Positions 59,122 to 64,000 of a stretch of DNA of 64,000 nt are shown here, piece after piece; the first letter of the stretch is position 1, and each line of letters opens with the position of its first letter. The translations under genes were made by a program, and so were the position numbers. The notes beneath the pieces are model-generated. The model made no database searches, was not told where the DNA came from, and saw nothing but the letters and a program-made list of their open reading frames with translations. The stretch comes from Shimia sp. (GTDB taxonomy: Bacteria; Pseudomonadota; Alphaproteobacteria; Rhodobacterales; Rhodobacteraceae): the NCBI RefSeq assembly GCF_022448905.1, contig NZ_JAKVCW010000005.1, forward strand, positions 124,001 to 188,000. Direction: 5' to 3'.

Positions 59122-59502
59122 CTATCGGTGTTGGTCGATCAAGATGGTATTGCCATCCGGATCTTGCAGCATCAGGCTCGCTGGCCCCTCAGAGGCTTCA
59201 TCCGCCTCGCTCATCAACTCCAGCCCCTCGGCTTTGAGTTGTTTTTGCATATCCCGCACGTCGGTAAAACTGTCGGTGTTTTGCGCACTCTGATCCCAGC
59301 CGGGATTGAACGTCAGAATGTTGTCCTCAAACATGCCCTGAAACAGGCCGATGATGTGGTCGCCGTTCTTTAGGATGCACCAGTTCTCGGTGGGCTGCCC
59401 GCCCATCATCTTAAAGCCAAGCTTTTCATAGAAGGCTTTGCTCGCGGCCAAATCCTTCACCGCCAAACTCACCGAAAACGCCCCCAAATCCATGCTCGCC
59501 AT
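59122..59502 (-). CDS. VOC-family (glyoxalase/dioxygenase fold) protein
   Basis: 126 residues with GAGGAG 7 nt upstream. VOC-fold pattern with [22 protein letters not shown] and a C-terminal [16 protein letters not shown]. It is lodged between the two formate dehydrogenase genes, 1 bp after the beta-subunit stop and 15 bp before the alpha start, so it is cotranscribed and probably cotranslated. The ligand and role are unknown; it may act on a reactive aldehyde or on a cofactor, or be a passenger gene. Confidence 0.88.
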   Translation of the reverse strand: MASMDLGAFSVSLAVKDLAASKAFYEKLGFKMMGGQPTENWCILKNGDHIIGLFQGMFEDNILTFNPGWDQSAQNTDSFTDVRDMQKQLKAEGLELMSEADEASEGPASLMLQDPDGNTILIDQHR

Positions 59503-59503
59503 C

Positions 59504-61195
59504 CTAAATCTCCTCGCTGAAATGCTTCATCACAAGGCGGATCGGATTGGGCGCAGCCTGCCCAAGGCCACAAATGCTGGCGTCACTCATCACCTGACAT
59601 AGGTCTTCCAGCAGGGGCTGATCCCAACTGTCCGCATTCATGAGTTTAACAGCTTTTTCGCAGCCCGTCCGACACGGTGTACATTGCCCGCAACTCTCAT
59701 CTTCAAAGAACTTCAGCATGTTTAGAGCCGCATCTCGCGCGCTATCTTGATCGGACAAGACCACCACCGCAGCAGAGCCAATGAAGGTGCCATGCGGCTG
59801 CAATGTGTCAAAATCCAGCGGCACATCGTTGAGCGTGGCGGGCAATAGGCCGGAGGACGGTCCGCCTGGCTGATAGGCCTTGAATCTATGACCTTCCGCC
59901 ATACCGCCAGCGGCCTCTATGATGTCCAAAATGGTTGACCCGGCAGGCAGCAGGTAGACACCTGGATTGGCCACGCGTCCCGAAACAGAATAGTTGCGCA
60001 GCCCTTTGCGACCGTTCTTCTCCACGGAATTGAGCACCTCGGGACCAAACCGAGCAATTCGCGCCACCCAGTAGAGCGACTCGACGTTGTGAACGAGGGT
60101 AGGGCGATTAAAAATCCCAACCTGCGCCACAAACGGCGGGCGATGGCGGGGTAAACCACGTTTGCCTTCAATCGACTCGATCATGGCGCTTTCTTCGCCA
60201 CAGATATAGGCCCCTGCGCCGCGTCGCACCTCGATGTAGTCGGGTGCCACCAGCCCGTCCTCAACCAGCTTGGCGATTTCCTTTTTCAGGATTTTGATGA
60301 CACCGGGGTTCTCGTCGCGCATGTAAATATAGCAAGTCACCGCTTCCACCGCCCAAGCGGCAATAAGCATGCCTTCAAGGAACATATGTGGATTGCGCTC
60401 TAGGTGATGGCGGTCCTTGAACGTGCCCGGCTCCCCTTCGTCACCATTCACAGCAAGGTAGCGAGGACCAGCATTGGCGCGCACAAAGCCCCACTTGGTA
60501 CCAGACGGAAAGCCTGCGCCGCCAAGGCCGCGCAGCCCTGCCTCAGTGATCTTGGCTTGAACCGCTTCCCAATCGCCGCCGTCGCGCAGGTCTTGAAGCG
60601 TCCGGTATCCTCCATCTGCCTTATATTCAGACAGCCCTTGGTAATCGCTGATCTGCGGGTGGGTTTCGCCCGCGTGCATAGCGGCAATTACTTTTTCTTC
60701 GGTGGCATGCAGAATGTGATTGTGGCCCAGTTCAATCACAGGTGCGGTGTCGCACCGCCCCATGCAGGGCGCCCGCAACACGCGTACCTGCTCCGGATCC
60801 ATGCCAATTTCCAAAGCTTTTCGCAGCTGTTCTGCTCCGGCCAACTCGCAAGACAGCGAATCACAGACTCGAATGGTCAGGGCAGGAGGAGGGGTCTCAT
60901 TTTCGCGTACCACATCAAAATGGGCGTAGAAGGTCGCCACCTCATAAATCTCTGCCTGTGCCAGCCGCATTTCTTCGGCCAGTGCGCGGATATGCGCGGC
61001 GGAGAGATGCCCGTAAGCGTCTTGAATAACGTGCAAATATTCGATCAGAAGATCCCGTCGGCGTGGCATATCCGCAAGCAGTGCTTGCACCTCGCTTAGG
61101 GCCACATCGTCAACCTGCCGCCCTTTGGGTGTGCGGCGCGATTTGCCCGTGCCTTTCTTCTTCCAAACTCCCTTGGAGTCGTCCAGCGGTACCAT
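59504..61195 (-). CDS. Formate dehydrogenase beta subunit, fused FdsG/FdsB (NuoE/NuoF-like)
   Basis: 563 residues from ATG 61195 with GGGAGGTGACC upstream; a GTG 6 bp earlier is less likely. The first 150 residues are NuoE-like with CDSLSC (CX4C) and CMGRC (CX3C) for a [2Fe-2S] cluster. The rest is NuoF-like: NADH/FMN sites [16 protein letters not shown] and [26 protein letters not shown], and the [4Fe-4S] ligands [12 protein letters not shown] plus a later CGLGQ. It takes electrons from the alpha subunit to NAD+. fdsD, fdhD and Mo-cofactor genes are not here. Confidence 0.95.
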   Translation of the reverse strand: MVPLDDSKGVWKKKGTGKSRRTPKGRQVDDVALSEVQALLADMPRRRDLLIEYLHVIQDAYGHLSAAHIRALAEEMRLAQAEIYEVATFYAHFDVVRENETPPPALTIRVCDSLSCELAGAEQLRKALEIGMDPEQVRVLRAPCMGRCDTAPVIELGHNHILHATEEKVIAAMHAGETHPQISDYQGLSEYKADGGYRTLQDLRDGGDWEAVQAKITEAGLRGLGGAGFPSGTKWGFVRANAGPRYLAVNGDEGEPGTFKDRHHLERNPHMFLEGMLIAAWAVEAVTCYIYMRDENPGVIKILKKEIAKLVEDGLVAPDYIEVRRGAGAYICGEESAMIESIEGKRGLPRHRPPFVAQVGIFNRPTLVHNVESLYWVARIARFGPEVLNSVEKNGRKGLRNYSVSGRVANPGVYLLPAGSTILDIIEAAGGMAEGHRFKAYQPGGPSSGLLPATLNDVPLDFDTLQPHGTFIGSAAVVVLSDQDSARDAALNMLKFFEDESCGQCTPCRTGCEKAVKLMNADSWDQPLLEDLCQVMSDASICGLGQAAPNPIRLVMKHFSEEI

Positions 61196-61280
61196 GGTCA
61201 CCTCCCTGCCAGATAGGGTACGGTGACATCACGCAAAATGATAATCAATCATGTAAAACTTAAGTTGCGATCAGATTTTC

Positions 61281-62168
61281 TTATGACGCAACCAGCCCGA
61301 GTGTTCGTCGCAGCGCCTCTACCGTGGACAGTCCAGGGTCGCGATGGGGGGAAACCAGGCTCACGTCTTTCTCCTCCTCCGGCGAGGTGAGCGGCAAAGC
61401 AACTGTATTTGGCATATCGCCCAGACAATTGGCCAATCCTGCGGGGATCACAGTTGCGGCCACACCATTGGCAGCCATTAACATGGAAGCAGTGAATTCC
61501 CCGGTTTCTGCGACGATGTTGGGCAGCACACCAAGGTCGCGGAAAATTATATCCAAAATTCGCCGGTTCTGCATGCTGGGATCCAGAAGGCTCAACGGCA
61601 GCGCAGCGGCTTCTTCCCAGCTGGCGGTGCCGGTCTCACGCGGCGCCAGCGTTTTGGGCGCCAAAAGCAGGTAGTTCTCATTGTACATGTGCTCTACACG
61701 CAGCATCTCCGGCGAAATCCCTTCACCATAGGTGATGCCCGCGTCAAACACGCCGTTTTCCAGCCCTTGTTGGATTGCCAGCGACGACACGGTTTGCAGG
61801 CGCACAATGATGCCGGGATGATCTGCTCTCAACTTCTGGACTGCCTCGGCCGCGAAACCGACAGCTGTTGGAATGACGCCAATGGTCAATCGGCCTGAGA
61901 TGTTGCCACCCGCCGAGCGGAACTCCTCTTCCAGCAGCTTCATGTCGTCCATGATCTTGCGGGCATGCCGCACCAGAGCTTCCCCTTCTGGCGTGAATCC
62001 CTGAAACCGGTTGCCCCGTTTCACAACCGCCGCATCAAGCCGCTCTTCCAGCTTGCGAATACGCATGCTGAAGGCGGGTTGCGATACGCCGCATTCCTCC
62101 GCAGCCCGCGCAAAATGCCCATGGCGCGCAAGAGAAGAGAGAAATTCGAGGTCTTTCAGGCTGATCAC
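61281..62168 (-). CDS. LysR-family transcriptional regulator
   Basis: 295 residues from a GTG with GGAG 7 nt upstream; the open frame extends 63 bp further but without HTH fit. N-terminal helix-turn-helix (LEFLSSLARHGHFARAAEECGVSQPAFSMRIRKLEERL) and a C-terminal LysR substrate-binding domain. It lies upstream of the formate dehydrogenase genes on the same strand, 85 bp away, and is the probable regulator of that operon. Effector unknown. Confidence 0.92.
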   Translation of the reverse strand: MISLKDLEFLSSLARHGHFARAAEECGVSQPAFSMRIRKLEERLDAAVVKRGNRFQGFTPEGEALVRHARKIMDDMKLLEEEFRSAGGNISGRLTIGVIPTAVGFAAEAVQKLRADHPGIIVRLQTVSSLAIQQGLENGVFDAGITYGEGISPEMLRVEHMYNENYLLLAPKTLAPRETGTASWEEAAALPLSLLDPSMQNRRILDIIFRDLGVLPNIVAETGEFTASMLMAANGVAATVIPAGLANCLGDMPNTVALPLTSPEEEKDVSLVSPHRDPGLSTVEALRRTLGLVAS

Positions 62169-62474
62169 GCCACGTCTCCCGTTTTGCAATGGGGCCAAGC
62201 TGTAGCGGCTTTCCCGCAAGCAAGCCAGCATTGCTGTTTCCAGCGATTCGACCGGATTTGGGCTCTGATCTTAAGGTGTGGGTAAGATAAGTGCGCTTGA
62301 ACACCCCATTTGGGCCGCAACAAGCGCGACAGAGAGACGCGACCTTGAAAGATAAGCGAATGTTCGCTGGACGGGTTGCAACACCTTCGTTAAATAGCGG
62401 CGGAGAGAGGCTGCGTTTTCGCGGTCCAGTTTTACATAGATCGGCCTTCTGGCCGGTTGTATAGGAGGAACCTC
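62169..62474. promoter_or_regulatory. Divergent region between LysR gene and bc1 operon
   Basis: About 306 bp that must contain the promoter of the LysR gene and of the petA-petB operon. A small GCGAA-TG-TTCGC hairpin lies near 62357-62368. No convincing promoter boxes were fixed and no supported gene was seen. Confidence 0.45.
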
Positions 62475-63035
62475 GTGTCCCACGCAGAAGATCACGAAGG
62501 CACCCGGAGAGACTTTCTCTACTACGCCACTGCCGGCGCAGGTGCCGTGGCAACCGGTGCCGCCGTATGGCCGCTGGTCAATCAAATGAACCCCTCCGCC
62601 GACGTACGCGCGCTGTCTTCGATTCGCGTTGATACGTCTGGCATTGAGCCGGGTACGCAGCTGACCGTTAAATGGCTGGGAAAGCCGGTGTTTATTCGCC
62701 GCCGCACACAGCAGGAAATCGATGACGCTCGCGCGGTCAACGTGGACGAGCTGTCCATCGACCAGGGCTCTCAGAACGCCAACAAGCCAGGCACCGATGC
62801 GGCGGATGAAAACCGCTCCATGGACGAAGCCGGCGAATGGCTGGTGATGATGGGTGTGTGTACCCACCTCGGTTGTGTGCCTCTCGGCGACGGCGCGGGT
62901 GACTTCGGCGGCTGGTTCTGCCCCTGTCACGGCTCCCACTACGACACCTCCGGCCGCATCCGCAAAGGTCCGGCTCCTGAAAACCTCCACGTTCCTGTTG
63001 CCCGTTTTGAGGGCAGCGAACTGGTCCTCGGATAA
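62475..63035 (+). CDS. petA: Ubiquinol-cytochrome c reductase, Rieske iron-sulfur subunit
   Basis: 186 residues from a GTG with TAGGAGGA 5 nt upstream. Tat signal and anchor [19 protein letters not shown]. The [2Fe-2S] cluster ligands are Cys129 and His131 (CTHLGC) and Cys149 and His152 (CPCHGSH), with Cys134 and Cys151 for the disulfide. It carries electrons from ubiquinol to cytochrome c1 in the bc1 complex. First gene of the petABC operon; petB follows 11 bp later. Confidence 0.97.
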   Translation: MSHAEDHEGTRRDFLYYATAGAGAVATGAAVWPLVNQMNPSADVRALSSIRVDTSGIEPGTQLTVKWLGKPVFIRRRTQQEIDDARAVNVDELSIDQGSQNANKPGTDAADENRSMDEAGEWLVMMGVCTHLGCVPLGDGAGDFGGWFCPCHGSHYDTSGRIRKGPAPENLHVPVARFEGSELVLG

Positions 63036-63046
63036 GGAACGCGCGA

Positions 63047-64000
63047 ATGTCTGGTATTCCACACGACCACTACGAACCTAAATCCAAGCCAACCAAATGG
63101 GTTGAAAGCCGCCTGCCGGTTATCGGCTTGCTCTATGACACCCTGATGATCCCAACACCAAAGAACCTGAACTGGTGGTGGATCTGGGGTATCGTTCTGG
63201 CGTTCTGCCTGGCGCTGCAGATTGTCACCGGCATTGTTCTGGTGATGCACTACACCCCACACGTGGATCTGGCCTTTGCCTCCGTTGAGCACATCATGCG
63301 CAACGTGAACGGCGGTCACATGATCCGCTATCTGCACATGAACGGCGCCTCGCTGTTCTTCTTTGCGGTCTACATCCACATTTTCCGTGGCCTCTACTAT
63401 GGCTCCTACAAGGCCCCACGTGAGATCACATGGATTGTCGGTATGATCATCTACCTGTTGATGATGGCCGCAGGCTTTATGGGCTACGTACTGCCTTGGG
63501 GTCAGATGTCCTTCTGGGGTGCAACCGTGATCACCGGCCTGTTTGGTGCGATCCCGTTCATCGGTGAAGCTATCCAAACCTGGCTGCTCGGCGGACCAGC
63601 GGTGGACAACGCCACGCTGAACCGCTTCTTCTCGCTGCACTACCTGGTGCCGTTTGTGATTGCCGCGCTGGTGATCGTCCACATCTGGGCGTTCCACACC
63701 ACCGGCAACAACAACCCAACCGGTGTTGACGTGCGCAAAGGCTCCAAAGAAGAAGCCGAGAAAGACACCCTGCCGTTCTGGCCCTACTTCGTGATCAAAG
63801 ATCTCGTGGGTCTGGCAATTGTTGTCACCATCTTCTTCGCCATCGTTGGCTTCATGCCAAACTACCTGGGTCACCCGGACAACTACATCGAAGCGAACCC
63901 GCTGGCGACACCTGCACACATCGTGCCTGAGTGGTACTTCCTGCCGTTCTACGCGATCCTGCGTGCCTTCACCGCAGACGTTTGGGTTGTGATGTTCACC
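63047..64000 (+). CDS. petB: Cytochrome b subunit of bc1 complex (partial, runs off the window)
   Basis: 318 codons visible, no stop before the window edge. The ATG at 63047 opens with [19 protein letters not shown]. Heme-ligand His residues lie in the second and fourth membrane helices (segments [20 protein letters not shown] and [18 protein letters not shown]). The Qo-site motif PEWY is present in [16 protein letters not shown]. Forms the quinol-oxidising core; cytochrome c1 (petC) would be expected next. Confidence 0.97.
   Translation, partial: MSGIPHDHYEPKSKPTKWVESRLPVIGLLYDTLMIPTPKNLNWWWIWGIVLAFCLALQIVTGIVLVMHYTPHVDLAFASVEHIMRNVNGGHMIRYLHMNGASLFFFAVYIHIFRGLYYGSYKAPREITWIVGMIIYLLMMAAGFMGYVLPWGQMSFWGATVITGLFGAIPFIGEAIQTWLLGGPAVDNATLNRFFSLHYLVPFVIAALVIVHIWAFHTTGNNNPTGVDVRKGSKEEAEKDTLPFWPYFVIKDLVGLAIVVTIFFAIVGFMPNYLGHPDNYIEANPLATPAHIVPEWYFLPFYAILRAFTADVWVVMFT

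Noticed and set aside
62939-63919. 326-codon minus-strand open frame across cytochrome b
   Set aside because: Antisense to petB, whose heme and Qo motifs are complete; petB has no stop in the window because it continues past the edge.

Overview
The window is a chromosomal segment of an alphaproteobacterium of the Rhodobacteraceae, most likely the marine Roseobacter group. Signs are the high GC content, the flaF/flbT pair beside flagellin, Hint-domain surface proteins of a kind common in roseobacters, an FDH1-type formate dehydrogenase with a fused beta subunit, and many short overlapping gene junctions. No insertion sequence, prophage, CRISPR array or rRNA operon was seen.

Layout. (1) 1-10.7 kb: two Hint-domain proteins on the minus strand, then dapE, a small DUF2064-type glycosyltransferase, RNase R, a glutathione S-transferase divergent from a YafY/WYL regulator, and two cell-wall enzymes (MltB-like lytic transglycosylase and an L,D-transpeptidase). 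(2) 10.7-24.4 kb: a polyamine-type import and catabolism region. It holds a four-gene ABC operon (minus), a class III transaminase, a GntR/FCD regulator, and a plus-strand operon of putrescine binding protein, ATPase, two permeases and a PuuB-like oxidase. The 9-mer TGATCAAAT occurs in three intergenic regions here and suggests one GntR regulon. (3) 24.5-49.9 kb: most of a flagellum. It covers hook/rod parts, flagellin with FlaF and FlbT, the export apparatus (FliI, FliQ, FliR, FlhA, FlhB, FliP, FliH-like), MS ring FliF, FliN, two FliL paralogs, MotA, a MotE-like protein and four poorly characterised proteins. No fliG, fliM, motB, flgE, flgI, flgK or flgL was recognised, so these probably lie elsewhere. 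CtrA-like motifs sit in three flagellar intergenic gaps. (4) 50-56.3 kb: an EamA exporter, tRNA-Lys(TTT), dapF, mtaB, a GST/PaiB/GST group and a methyltransferase. (5) 56.3-62.2 kb: formate dehydrogenase with a VOC-family gene lodged between its subunits and an upstream LysR gene. (6) 62.5 kb to the end: the start of the cytochrome bc1 operon (Rieske protein, then cytochrome b cut by the window edge).

The least explained parts are a 772-residue secreted protein translationally coupled to motA, with a MotE-like gene upstream; the polyamine-region motif; a Hint domain with Ser where its neighbour has Cys; and a DapF with Ser at the second catalytic Cys. All functional calls come from reading motifs and context, without database searches.
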